Below the pieces are notes generated by a model. The model did not search any database. It saw only the letters and a list, made by a program, of their open reading frames with translations, and was not told the origin of the DNA. 64,000 nucleotides of DNA from the NCBI RefSeq assembly GCF_000327385.1, contig NW_008709295.1, forward strand, positions 784,200 to 848,199. The letters are read 5' to 3'. Shown piece by piece: positions 12,498 to 24,422 of the stretch. This DNA comes from Lottia gigantea. Lineage: Eukaryota; Mollusca; Gastropoda; Lottiidae. How positions within the stretch are numbered: position 1 is the stretch's first letter; every line of letters starts with the position of its first letter. A program made the position numbers and the translations under genes.

Positions 12498-13118
12498 ACG
12501 CCCATTAACTTACTTTCTCCAAGTCTCAAATTGATCAGCCCAGCTGCCATAATTGCTTCGTTTGTGCTTGGGGCCAGACGTAATTCTTGGTGATGACAGA
12601 CATCTTTCATATATTAATATACATAATTAATTGTGCTATTTATTAAACTATTTTATTATTAAATTATATTAATATGCAAATTTATTTTATTCGTTCATCT
12701 ATTCATTTATATTTTCTGTGTTTTGTGACGGATTAGCAGAAGTTTCGCCTTTTTTCCGAAACTTTATTTATACTCTTTAAAGTTTTATTTTACTAGAAAT
12801 AAAATATTGTTAAAATTATGAAGAATATTCGGATTAACGTTAAAATGTAAATGATAAAGTCTTGACGATCGAGAATGTAAATACGAAACTATAGAGCTAG
12901 TAAATATGTATGTAATGAAATGTGACGTGAAAAGAAAACTGGCCCCTGTATCAGCCCTTTTTGCTAACTACATCGAAGATTTGGACTTACTTTTAAGGCA
13001 GACAGCATTTATCTTATCAATCACTTCTAAGCTTCAGCAGGTACTCTAAATTTAATTGAAATTTTATCAGTCATCACATTGACTATATTGTCACTTATTG
13101 ACAAGTCATACTCAAATA
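12498..13118. repeat. Direct duplication, copy B, inserted in an inverted-repeat element
   Basis: Near-identical to 10036-10656. It lies between two halves of the inverted-repeat element copy 3, so this copy appears to be the insertion and copy A or a third source the donor. Confidence 0.7.
12514..12610 (-). other. Possible first coding exon of an unrecognised gene
   Basis: From ATG at 12610-12608 the minus strand is open for 32 codons (MKDVCHHQELRLAPSTNEAI, then MAAGLINLRLGE) and meets a good donor, GGAGAAA|GTAAGT. The composition looks more like protein than its surroundings. I do not recognise the protein and found no partner exon. The matching place in copy A (10036-10106) has lost ~25 bp. 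It may equally be an exon fragment carried by the duplication, or chance. Confidence 0.2.
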
Positions 13119-13346
13119 CATCATTCATGAGTCATTGAAACAACATAAGAATATGGCCAACATTGTTTTCCCTAGAATTTTTCTGCCGACATGGAATAAG
13201 CTAGTTTATCACATGACTTCTTTCGTTGGACTACATTCAAGCAGACGACACTTGGAATTCCGATTACAGCTTGGGATTATAAGGAAATTCGGCGGAAAAA
13301 AAATTGTGACGTTTGGTAATATCTGAAATCTGCCATTTTTTTAATC

Positions 13347-13742
13347 AAGAAAGGATGAACCCTATTGAAAATCAGAAGAATCGAAAAATATTTAGTATGA
13401 GTTGTTGCCCTTGTTCTTGAAAACGCGTTCAATTTTTAGCTTGTAAATACTATAGAAGGGACAATTCTTGATGGATTTTGACGAAAATTGGTTTTATTAT
13501 TCAGTCCTGCGCTGAAGATTTTCCTTCTAGGGTTTTGCCGAGCTATAAATTGAATACGTTTTCAAGAACAAGGGCAATAACTCATACTCAATATTATTCA
13601 GTATCGCCCTAAAGAGTTCAAAAGAAGTGTATGTCTGAAGGTTGAATATTTCATACTGGTGATTGTTACTATACTGCTAAATATTTTTATTCAAAATCAA
13701 AACTGCCAGTGGGCGTATATTACCTTGCCTGGAAAGCTATCT
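13347..13742 (-). mobile_element. Hairpin-bordered tandem-monomer element, copy 5 (nested)
   Basis: Minus orientation, ending CCAGTGGGCGTATATTACC, TTGCCTGG and AAGCTATCTT at 13742. The distal hairpin is missing, so the copy is truncated. It lies inside the inverted-repeat element copy 3. Confidence 0.7.
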
Positions 13743-15983
13743 TGTATTTGTCAAAGTATACATTAATACATTTTACCTTGCTTGAAACTAATGGATTCAT
13801 TCTACTTGCTGACATTGTACAAATGACCCATGTTTATCAAAACCAGCCAATGTGGGGGTCACGCGAGGTCGCACATGTAAATTATTAATCATTTCCCCGG
13901 AAATGCACGAAAAATAGGTTAGCACGAAATTGGGTTACTTGACTAATTGTAAAAATAATTTTACAGTCTAAAAAGTGGGTCTTTTTCACATGAATTTTCT
14001 GGGAGGGAAGTGAATCTATTTTAAATGTAAAACCACTGGACCTCATATTTCTATGGACCTGTAGGCATTGTTAGAAAAATGGTATAGGCCTACAATTGAA
14101 AATTTTATTGTAAGTAAAGTCAAAATATGATACAAATACCTCCTACCCCAATAAATTGCAAGAAATTATTTTATGGTGTTATTTTGTACTACAAGGTGTG
14201 TAGAACAACACATTAAAAGTTTAGCAAAATCCCTTCACCAGAATGGGTCCAAATTTGACGTTAAAAAAGGATGACGTCAGTGCTTTAAAAAGGACCTAAA
14301 CATGACGTCATTGTTTATATTTTATCTGCTTAGATTGGATTGTACATGGCGTGTACCGAAAACGTGAACAAAAATTAACAATTCAAAGTTTCAAGGTGTG
14401 GCCTTAAATGATATTCTTTTATCTGGACGCGATCTCACTAACAGTCTTGATGAATTTCCGTTTAGGATGTACAGGTATATGTCGGATATTGAAAGTATGT
14501 TTCATTAAGTTCTCGTTTGCTGTCCATGGTTATGGCCCAATGGTGACTTAAGTTTAGAACCTAAATATTATCATACATGGAATGTATACAAATAAACTTT
14601 CAAACAAAGAGGTATTCTGAGTGTCTTTTACAATTCTTTAGGTGAGTACTGGGCTCATACCGGTATCACAATGTCTACCAGTATAGGAAATTATATCATT
14701 AGTAATATTGTCTATTTGAAAACAAACTAAAATATTGCCATATTATCATGATATATCCTCAAATTTTTTGTCCAGATAAGATCATCTAGACAATTTTAAC
14801 TAGTAACTAAACTTTTGAAATAGATGTTTTATTATGATATTAAAGACTCAGTGTTTTTTTAAGGGATATTTATTGTATTTTTGTTAAATTTGAATTTTAA
14901 TTATGAAAAAAACAACTTTTTGTTTCTAAAATCTGTAAAAACCAGACTTAACTACCAACAGCTTGTGATGGATAGACCCTATATTTATAAACCTCAAACA
15001 AATCACAGAGAGAAATATTGTCAAATGTTTTAGAAAAAAAAGTTGTGTGCAAAATGATCTGCTATTGTTGCCTTGAATCATGACATTCAAAAATTATGCT
15101 TATAAGTGGTTAGTTAATAAATATCCTTGAATAGAACTTTATTGGTGTCTCATCTCATAAAATTGACTTTGGTAAAACAAATTTTGTTTCTTTTTTAACA
15201 TGTTGGATCTGTGACTAGAACCCCTTTTACATTACAAAATTGATCAATTTTCGAATCGGTTCTCAGAATGGTATGGACAAATTTTGTGTAATGTAAACAG
15301 TTGAGGGTTCTTAGAACAGGCTCGATAAATTGATATAATGTAAATTGTAACTGTTTCGAGCGAGGATGCTTTACTGTGTATGCTTCACAAGCGACCTTCA
15401 TCTTTTCCCGTGGAATTGGGACATTATTCAGTGAAATTGTAGATTACATCCAGATGTCTTTATTTACATCACAGTGACTATAAGGGTCAATTTTAACTTC
15501 TTCAAGAAGAGTTCCACAGATAACCGTGCCGAGAATGTTTTTCATTTACTGAAGAACCGTTCTCAGACCACTTGAGTAAACTGTAATGTAAATGGGCACA
15601 TTTTTTTGCGACCTGGTCTGGACCGAGAACGCAGCGCTTTATAGAGGTCCGGTGTACAAGGTGTTTAAGTTATAATTGTCACAGAGAATATAATATTTAT
15701 ATCATTTAATTTTATCATTTCAGGAGATAGAGTTAAGAATTGATTAAAGTATTACATGATGGAAGTTGGAGCTATTCAACAAGTAGGAGTGAATACCGAA
15801 ATATCATTGATTTTAATGATGACTGAATATAAGATTAAATCATTGATTGAACAAACATAATAGTTTATACTCTAGGATGAATATAAACTTCACCATAATA
15901 GAATGACAGGTGATAATCTATAGAACTTGATTTATACTTTATGAAAATTTCCATCTGAAGGAGAATTTGATGTGTATATAAAA

Positions 15984-18397
15984 ATGGAGGTGGTAAATAA
16001 ATTTTCGTCTCATGTTGGAAGTATTGATAAAGAAAAAAGTCAAGGTAGATTAACAATATGTCAGATGCTCTTGTTGAATAGTGTTGTTTGTGGGATTGAA
16101 ATTTGTGCCTGTTCTGGATTTACCTACATTCCACCATTATTATTAAAAAGTGGGTTTTCTGAGGAGAATATGAGTTTAGTGCTAGGAATGGGACCATTTT
16201 TGGCACTTTTCATTGCACCAGTGGTTGGTAGAGCCAGTGACAGATGCCACAGTTCATTTGGCAGAAGACGACCATTTATTTTAGTGTTATCGTCTTTCTT
16301 AATCATTTCCTTATATCTGATTCCTTTTGGAGAAAGTATTATCACATTTTTCATAGGAAAGGGAGATTTAAGTAAAATGTTAGGTGTTTTATTATTAACT
16401 GTTGGCTCGGTTTTGTTGGATTTTACTAGTCAGACATGTTTAACACCTTGTGAAGCTTTGTTAAATGATGCCAGTAAAAAAACAGGACAACAAGAACGGA
16501 TATTTTCTATTTATTCATTAATGGTTAGTCTTGGTGGTATAATTGGTTATTTAATATCAGCTATTAATTGGAAATCAAATAGTGTGGGTCAGTTTTTTGG
16601 TGGAGAAGAGGCTTCAGTATTTTCTATTTTGATTTTTATCTTTACAATAATGTTGACAGCGACACTGACAGTAGCAGTAGAAAATCCTCTACCCAAATAT
16701 ACTGATTCCTATGATGAGATTGGAAGAAGATTTGATTCTATTCATAACTCTAATATGAAAATTCCTATCATGCCAACATTAGAATCTGGCTATGAATCGA
16801 GCAATAGCTCAAGATCTGCTTCTGAAGAAAATTTGCAGCGTGTACTGACTGATAAAGATACTAACTTTTCAGTGCCTTATTTCAACTCTACAAAACCTAT
16901 TTTACAATACAGATGTCGACCTTGTATATCTTATTTTACAAGCAAGAACAGTTTTTCAACAACACTTTGTACTATAAAACAAAATTGTGGACTTTTTATT
17001 TTTACTCATTTACCAAGCTGTGTACAACAATTTTTTAATGTGCCTTTTGTTCTCAGACAGTTAGCCTATGCTAATTTCTGCAGCTGGACTGCGGTGATGG
17101 GTTTTAATTTATATTTTACAGACTTTGTAGGACAGGTTGTGTATCATGGCAATCCTAATGCTCCAGTGGATTCGGAATCTGGTAATTTATACGATGACGG
17201 TGTGCGCATGGGCAGTTGGGGATTATTATTACATTGTATCACTTCTGCTATTTATTCATTCTTTGTGGAAAAATTGGTGGAAAAATATGGAAGTAAAATG
17301 ACTTACATGATGGGGATGACCTCATTTTCTTTTGCAATGACCGGAATGGTGTTGGTACCTAATGTATTTGTTGTTATTTTAATGGCAGCTATGACAGGAT
17401 TTGCATTTGCTACATTAACAACTATACCTTTCATCTTGGTCTCAAAATATCACGAAGACAAAGAAGTAAGTTGGTTTTCTTCATTGAGATAGAGCAATGT
17501 AACATAAAAACGTTTTGATGTTAAATAAATTAAACTTTCTATTAAAATGGAGAGTTTATACTATTTTGATGGTATATTTTGAAATAATCAAAAGCACAGA
17601 TACAACTGCATGTTATGATTATAACATCTTATAATGGTTAACAAAATTCAATGTGCCTTTTTTTGTTGTCTAATTCCCCCTTGCACAATCTAAATTATTT
17701 AGTTAGGGTTGTTTAGGTGCTGGAAAAAAACTCAAAATTGATTGGTAAAATTGGTAAAAAATTTAACAGGTTTTTTCTCTCTTTTTTCTTCACTATTCGA
17801 GAATATCAATGGGATATTTCTTAAGGCAATGTATGTATTATTTCTAAGTAGCAATCAGCAGCAACATTTTTAGATGACTTCTTTTCTATTTTGGAAGGTA
17901 ACAGGCTTTGATTTATAGGGATTGTAAAGAGGTTTTCACAATTTTTTATCAATTTTCACCATACCAAAATTCAATCAGATATCTGTGGTTCCTGCAATTC
18001 CACTAAAAATAAGTGTTTGATGACGTCACTAATTGCAATATATGCTATATCACATAAGGCCCTTAGGACCTGAACATGCTTCCTTTCAAAAAGAATGAAT
18101 ATAATGTGTATTATTTCATTTCAGCTATATTTTTTTGATGTTATAACTACAACGTCCTTGAGTAATAATGGTATTGGTACTTACATTGCAACATTAGATA
18201 GTGCTTATTTTTTATCTCAAGTCTTGCTAACTATGTGTGCAGGATATATTGTGCGTATTACTGGAACTATTACAGCATATATGATAACTGCCGGATTTAT
18301 GGGTGTATTCTCTATTGTATTTATTAACAGAATTATTATCTCCAAACAAGATTTAATCATATTGTGCAATGAAAGAAAAGTTGAGGGTATTATTTAG
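15984..18397 (+). CDS. SLC45A3: SLC45 family transporter, SLC45A3 (prostein)-like
   Basis: Two coding exons, 15984-17465 (donor GAA|GTAAG) and 18125-18397 (acceptor TTTCATTTCAG), join in phase 0 to give 584 aa (human SLC45A3 is 553). The chosen start is the ATG in AAAAATGGAGG; the exon probably begins at 15724 after TTTATCATTTCAG. Landmarks shared with SLC45A3 are FTYIPPLLL near residue 50, the MFS loop motif GRASDRCHSSFGRRRPF at 82-98, LTPCEALL, NLYFTDFVGQ, YDDGVRMGSWGL, and LDSAYFLSQV with TAYMITAG in the last exon. These predict a 12-helix membrane protein. SLC45 members are reported as proton-coupled sugar transporters; the substrate here is inferred. The loop that precedes the last helices in human SLC45A3 is much shorter here. 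Assignment to SLC45 is firm; assignment to A3 rather than another paralogue is likely. Confidence 0.9.
17920..18075. mobile_element. MITE-like repeat (TCTGTGGTTCCTGCAATTCC family), copy 1
   Basis: GATTGTAAAGAGGTTTTC ... TCTGTGGTTCCTGCAATTCC ... CATAAGGCCCTTAGG lies in the intron of the SLC45A3-like gene. It recurs at 35625-35870 and, reverse complemented, at 28910-29045. It is a small non-coding dispersed element. Confidence 0.55.
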
Positions 18398-18512
18398 ATA
18401 TTATTTTATATTACCTGTATGTTGTGTGTTTGTTTATGTGAGCGCTCTTGGACTGGACTTCAAGCTAATACTATCCCCAGTCTTTAATAGTGGAAAAAAG
18501 CTTGTTTTCAGC

Positions 18513-18861
18513 TTTAAAGGGACAGGTGGGCCATAGTTTTGACCAGTCATACATTAGTCTCAGAAGCTGGAATTTTTTAGCTGAGCTTATCAGTAATAGT
18601 GTTCACAGTTCACCCTTGAAATTTGAGCCTTCAATTCTATGTGTGTCCAAAATTATCTGTGTTTGAATGTTAAAATGATGACTCGTCATACTTTGCGATA
18701 TTATATAAAAAAGACATATAGGAAAAGTGAGTAAAATTCCTAATGTAAAGTATTTTTAAAGGAATTGTGTGATTTTGGTACATTTCTAGTACTTCTGAAT
18801 ACTATATACATATATTTAAGACTAAAATCAACCCCCAAAATGGCACACCTGCCCCTTTAAC
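18513..18861. mobile_element. MITE with TTAAAGGG termini, copy 1
   Basis: Left end TTAAAGGGACAGGTGGGCC; right end ATGGCACACCTGCCCCTTTA, its imperfect reverse complement. About 350 bp, non-coding. The interior (CTCAGAAGCTGGAATTTTTTAG, CAGTTCACCCTTGAAATTTG) reappears in inverse orientation at 56519-56780. Confidence 0.7.
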
Positions 18862-19195
18862 AAAAGTGACTGTATCAAATCAAATATATTGTTTTATTTT
18901 TGACATCTCAATCTGTTTTGTTATCGACTGCTTGTCTCATATGAACCAAAAATGTTAAAATTTAAAAATATCTATTCTCTACTGCAGAACATAAATCAAA
19001 TCTGGTTATATAAACTATCAACAATTTAAATTCTCAATTTTGTTGATCTACCGATTGTGAAAGTATTGCCTATCTCCTATTATTAATGATTGATAACTAG
19101 GTTCAATGTACACTGAATTTACTGACCCACAGCAAATTTTTTTTTTTGAATTGCGAGATCAGTTTGAATATTAGACAATCTAAATATAAGTTATT

Positions 19196-19345
19196 TTAAG
19201 GGGCAATCTGATCTTTTTGTAGGTCAAAATTTTTTTTTTATCAAATTTATGAAAAACTAAGCTTAAGCTTATACACCAAAATCTGGAGAAAAGTTTCTCT
19301 TATGTTACTTTTTTTTACCTTGAATTCTCTTGTCTCTATACATTA
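19196..19345. repeat. Partial copy of the ACACCAAAATnTnGAGAAA MITE family
   Basis: TAAGGGGCAATCTGATCTTTTT, then TAGGTCAAAATTTTT and TACACCAAAATCTGGAGAAA match the left part of the element at 23386-23651. I could not place its right end. Confidence 0.4.
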
Positions 19346-21553
19346 AAAAAAATGGCAATATGGTCATGCATAATTTACAATGTTTTTAATAATATTGTAT
19401 ATTGAACAGATTTAATATCAAATTAACATTTATGAGCTATGTGAACTCTTTGAATCAATACAATTTTAACAGTGGATAAATTGAAAGGTGATATGGCTGG
19501 TATAAATACATTATAACTGAGCAGATATTACGTCACCTACATGTATATCATTGAGGGTTTAATCTGTAGATTTACTAGGGTGTGGTGTACAAAATTGGAT
19601 TATATCTCAGTCAAGTTTTCTATTCATATTTTTATTTTGTACTGTACTATTTTGTGATGTAAGCTTAAATGTAAATTCGAGATATTGGAAAATTTTGTTG
19701 CTTGTTATTAAGTCATTTAAATATTTGCTATAATACTATCTTATAGAGCTCAATTTCAGCTATCACATTTCATATGAAAATCTGATGTTTCATTAGAATT
19801 CAACAGAAGAGCTTCATATTTAGACTTTTTGTGTCGTCTTTTGATGCATGATGCATGATGCATCTTGACTAATTAGGTTTTAAAATAAAGCATATTTTAT
19901 TTTTTGACATTTGAGACTGTCTTCACATCGAGGCATTTCTTGAGTGAAGTAGTAGTGCTATTATAATCAGTAATAATACCAAGCAAAAAGGTCGATAAAG
20001 ATCTGAAATGGACAGATGTACTATTGGATTTGAGTTCTGAAAAGATGTTGTAGATAGCTGGCTCTGTTTACCTGGTAAAGAAAATATTTTAGATGAATGT
20101 ATTTATAACTGTTGTTGAATCCATGATTGAATTGTTATATTAATGTATATTTTTTAAACTTAGTATATATTTTAAATGGGATATAGTTTGAACGATTCTT
20201 GAAGTTGCAATTCGATACACTATAAGATACTCATCCAATGATACGATTTATTGCTATAATTATCACGATTCATTTATTAGAGAAGGAAAGAGAAAAGTAG
20301 AAATTTTTAAAACAAGTAACAAATTTGTCATTATTAAGCACTTCTGAACATTTAGAAGTAAGGAATTGTGATAAAAAATATCAATTTTTCAGAAATTTTT
20401 CTCAAATTAGAATGAACTTTTGCAAATTTTTATCTGGAAAAAGAAAACTTGACACAATTTATTATACACACAAGGATTCTGTCATTTGCTATTAAAGGGG
20501 GCTAAGAATTAATTGCACCGATACATCACGATTATTTTCATCCAACGAAATCCATCGATATCACAGCTTTAAAACCTAGAAGTTATGTACAGTATTGTAG
20601 GTGAACAGAAGTCAGACTTAATTCTGAAATGTGATATGGAAATCTTATTCACTGGTTAAGGAAGGATTTAGATCACAACAACTCTTATAAGAGGGTGAAT
20701 TTTTAAAAAAGCATTAGAATTTTAGGTTACAATTGGACCAACCATTAAGCCCTGATTTTATGGTTATGGAGGTTAAGTTGAGTTCAAAATTCAATTTAGT
20801 CCTGTTTCGCAAATGACATTGAAGTAATGAATATTTATTGATGTGTTTAACCTTTATAGTTTGCATCAAAGACAGTCAAAAGCAGTATATTAAAACTCTT
20901 AAGGAAAGGTCATTGTCTTAAATAAATAGAAAAAGCAGCTTCACTGATAAGATTTCTTGCTTTTCAATTGGTGATAAATAATACAAATTCAATTATTCCT
21001 ATTTACCTTTGTGTGAAGCATAATATTTGCTTGAAGATTTTTTTTATCAATAAATGATTATAGACTTAAGATAAATAAGATATCAATATCAACAAATTAA
21101 ACTTAGTAGATGGCACGTTAAGTCATTTTGACTGGTAAAATATACAGCGAAAGGTTATTTTTATATCTAAATCAATAGCTACAATATTTAAACAATAAAA
21201 CTAATTATTTCTAGATAATGACTTTTTGAATATATATATTGAATTTATTGATCCAAATTGTAATCATCAAATTTCAATGTAAATAATTGACAAACAAAAT
21301 GAACAAAATCTGTTCTCACCTGTATTTCCATTGATCTTATTCTAAAAATTTGCTTTTTTCAACAACTGTATAATCAAATGACGCAAATGTTTTGTTTAAA
21401 AGCCAGTTGATCAAACTTTTAGGCCCACGCCAACAAAAACTGGATCAGAACAAATTTGGCTTAATTGCTATAGATTCATATCTTCACAAACAAAGGTTTC
21501 ATAAATTTAGTCATATTTTAGCTACTGTTTTGTCCATCTGTTGTATTTTGTAA

Positions 21554-22182
21554 TGCCTAGTTCACACCAACGGCGAATTCCGCGCATTAAATCGGCCATC
21601 ATTTTTTGTTTACTTTTCCAAAAATATCACGATCTCCTAAGTAATGTTATGCTCTGATAAGCTATGATGCAAATTGGTTAGGCTTTGGGGACGAATTATT
21701 TCCCTATTTGATCAGGCCTTGTTACGCTTTAAATCACGCTTTGATGCGGTTATGATGCTTTAAATCACACTCTGATACGATTATCAAGCTCTGTTGTGCA
21801 TTGTTAAGCTCTGTTACGCATTGGAAAATTTTCGAGATCACCGATTTCATGCCGCTTTTGATCAAGTGGTGACAGACCGTGAAGACTGGGGTCCCCGCTT
21901 TGAATAAAGATCTGTTAAGCTTTCCTACGCTTTGAGTCAAGCTTTTCTGAACTTTGTTATGCTTTGTTAAGCTTTGATACGTTCTCGGCGCTTTAATCAA
22001 TTCGTGACAGAGCGCCCAAAATTTTTAAACAGTTTAAAATTTTTTTGGCGCTCTTGCTAAATATCCAGCTTTGCTCAAAGCTTTCCAACGATCTATTACG
22101 ACCCTGGCGCTTTCGTAGGTCTTTGTTACGCTTTGGTACCGCTTTAAAGCGCCATCAAATCGCTGTTGGTGTGAACTGAGCA
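21554..22182. mobile_element. Harbinger-like MITE with TAA target duplication
   Basis: Inverted ends of ~23 bp: TGCCTAGTTCACACCAACGG at 21554 and the reverse complement of TGCTCAGTTCACACCAACAG ending at 22182. Flanking TAA on both sides fits a 3-bp TAA/TTA target duplication, as PIF/Harbinger elements make. The interior consists of short irregular reiterations of GCTTTGTTAAGC, GCTTTGATACG and TGTTACGC. No transposase. Open frames here are spurious. Confidence 0.7.
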
Positions 22183-23385
22183 TAAGTCTCTGTAACGTTG
22201 ACGAGATAACAGCAAAAAACATATGAAATTATGTTGATTATTTGTTTAGTCTCAGGTTGGACAAAATAAAAAGTTTCCTTTTAAATTATGAAAAACTTTT
22301 ACAAGTTTTAAACTTAGATTTGTTTCATATTTTCATCTTATATTGTTTTGACTAATTTTAAATTTCTGGAGTATCATCCTTTAAAGTTTATCAAGATTAG
22401 TAAGCAGACAAATAAAGGTTTTGATAATAACTGATTGCTGTTTATGAAATTATGTTGCTTTAATGATAAATGATTTATACAAAACCACTGATATAAATAA
22501 AATTAAATTATTTATTATGTTTGTATCAATGACAGGTAGCAAATCTCCAATATCTCACAGCTGGTGTTAAATACTAAAACTTAATAATTAGTAGAATAAC
22601 TTATTTACATAAAATAAACATGAATATACATAATACAGACAAAGAACATTTGTTCCTTAACAAATACCTCTCAAAAGTGTTTTGTGCAATAGCCCAAGAT
22701 CTTAAAATTCTATTTTAAGTGCATCTAGCTTTGAATTCTGGATTACAAATTGCTTTCTAGTCAAGTGTCGAATTTTCAAAGGAAGTTTAGAAAATGAAAT
22801 AGCTTGTCAGTCAATTCTTAACACTTTATCTTAAGCTGCTATAAATTTTGCTTCAGTGTAGGCAAATACTTTCAGCAATCAATTTGTTATTTTTGAAGAT
22901 CAAAATTGTTATGGAATCGCATTTAATACTGTATCTCTGAAGTATGAAGTTTGTTAGGTGGTTGAAATTTATATATAATGAATCATTAATATTTGATAAT
23001 GTAATTATTCATATTGAAGTTGATTTTGTTTAACTTCAGTTTGTTTTGTATTAGTCTTTTAGTTTTTCACAAAAACATGGGACAATATATTCCATTATGT
23101 ATTTGATTCAAATGGGAATTTTATTTTGTTTATGTTATATTTAAAGCAGCTTGAAGGAATTGGGCTTTTTTTGGAAACATTGTAGGCTACTGTCTTACAT
23201 TTTCAAGCAAAAGTCAGGAAAATTTCACTGTTTGTCAACTGCATGCAAAAGTATTGTTTTTTTCAGATTGGCATGTTGCGTAACTTTGACAAAACCTGTG
23301 GATAAATGTGACTTCATTAGACTAAAAAAATAGTTGATCTGCTAAGATGATTTGAAATTAACACTTGATTTTTTCATAATATGTT

Positions 23386-23651
23386 AAAGGGATATTCCGC
23401 TTTTTTAGGTAGGTCGAAAATTGTTTTTGCTCAAATTTGTGAAAACTATACACCAAAATGTAGAGAAATATACCCTTTAACGTGTCTGAAGGTTTAACTA
23501 AAAAAATCCAGCGATTAATTTAAAAACATTTTTTGGGGTTTCTTTTTGTTTGTTATGCTTTTTGGAAATAGCATACTATAGAAATATTTTCAGGTATAAT
23601 TTACATTTTTGATAATGAAAACTTTTTACAAAAACGGAATACCCCTTTTAA
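23386..23651. mobile_element. MITE with TTAAAGGGATATTCCGC termini
   Basis: Left end TTAAAGGGATATTCCGCTTT; right end AAAACGGAATACCCCTTTTAA. About 265 bp, non-coding. Related to 19196-19345 and to the outer element at 36363-37310. Confidence 0.7.
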
Positions 23652-24103
23652 AAAAAAGGAAATCAAAAGTGAACTGTTATTGTATTTATGTATTCATTTG
23701 TTTATTTTTTGATAGTATTTTTATTTATTTTATGAGATTTGGTTAAGAATGTAACTTTTACTGTAATCTGAACATGATGTCTGCACATTCTATATTCATA
23801 ACATAAACACAAACAATCTACTTAATTTTGAAATATAGGAATTAACCCAATAGAGCACTGATTCTCCTTTTGCATTCAGCATTTTAGGTACCCGCAGTGG
23901 GTACTTTAGGCATATTGAGCAAAAACCTGATAACTTACATTTTGTGAAAAAAATGTAAGCTTATATCTAAATGATTGTCTTGAGATCCCATTGAAAGCCA
24001 TTGGATCAAGCTATGTTGTGTTTTCCCCAAAATAATTTGAAGGGTATAATAGGATAGGCAAAAAGCTGATTAGTTTTGTGAGAGCAACATGATGAGTACT
24101 TCA

Positions 24104-24422
24104 TGGGTGGGTTCCCTTAATGAAAATGCTAATACTTATATGAAAAGGTGTTCTAATGACTTGGAAAAATACCATACATGTCCATAACTAATTCATAATT
24201 AGCCACATAAGAATAGAATTACCAGCAAGAAAGGTCAAAAATTATATTTTGTTGTTTTTCCAGACTGTACAAACATGAGCATTTATGATTGGTTAAAACT
24301 CCTAATTATATGCAATAAGAACATAAACATATGATTAAGAATACATGATAATTCATTAAAAACACTAATTTGTCAAATTGTTTGCTTTATTTGACAAAAA
24401 AAAAGAAAACCCATCTTTAATA
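24104..24422. mobile_element. MITE with AGATGGGTTCCC ends, copy 1
   Basis: It runs from GGGTGGGTTCCCTTAATG to AAACCCATCTTTAA. Its body (TTGGTTAAAACTCCTAATT, TATGCAATAAGAACATAA, ATACATGATAATTCATTA) matches copies at 29745-29957 (inverse) and 39074-39393. Confidence 0.65.

Larger units (their letters stand above)
12101..13943 (-). mobile_element. Inverted-repeat element copy 3, split by two insertions
   Basis: One terminus is GTGTAACCTATTTTCGTGC at about 12110; the other is GAAATTGGGTTACTTGAC ending near 13941. The element is interrupted by duplication copy B (12498-13118) after GACAAAATAAGATACAT. It is interrupted again by a hairpin-bordered element (13347-13742) within GCCATTTT/GTATTTGTC. 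Copy 2 (10751-11297) shows the uninterrupted order. Confidence 0.6.
6443..15723. other. Intergenic region between RAD51AP1 and SLC45A3-like genes
   Basis: RAD51AP1 and the SLC45A3-like gene diverge from this 9.3-kb stretch. It holds a broken Tc1-like transposase, a GIY-YIG retroelement fragment, two inverted-repeat elements, two hairpin-bordered elements and a ~600-bp direct duplication. A donor-like TTTAG|GTGAGTACT at about 14640 could end a non-coding first exon spliced to the acceptor before 15724 (TTTATCATTTCAG). No other gene is recognised; 8240-9200 and 13950-15180 hold nothing I can name. The RAD51AP1 promoter should lie just right of 6442. Confidence 0.5.

Noticed and set aside
15195-15640. 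Stretch with GGTTCTCAG and AATGTAAA words in both directions upstream of the SLC45A3-like gene
   Set aside because: It looks like a decayed inverted-repeat element, but I could not define ends or a second copy, so it is not called.
15865-16354. Minus-strand frames over the SLC45A3-like first exon
   Set aside because: They are shadows of the plus-strand coding exon, which has clear family motifs.
16986-17492. Reading the SLC45A3-like protein on to the stop at 17492 as its C-terminus
   Set aside because: GTAAG at 17466 and the exon at 18125 restore the conserved last helices in phase, so the 17492 stop is intronic.
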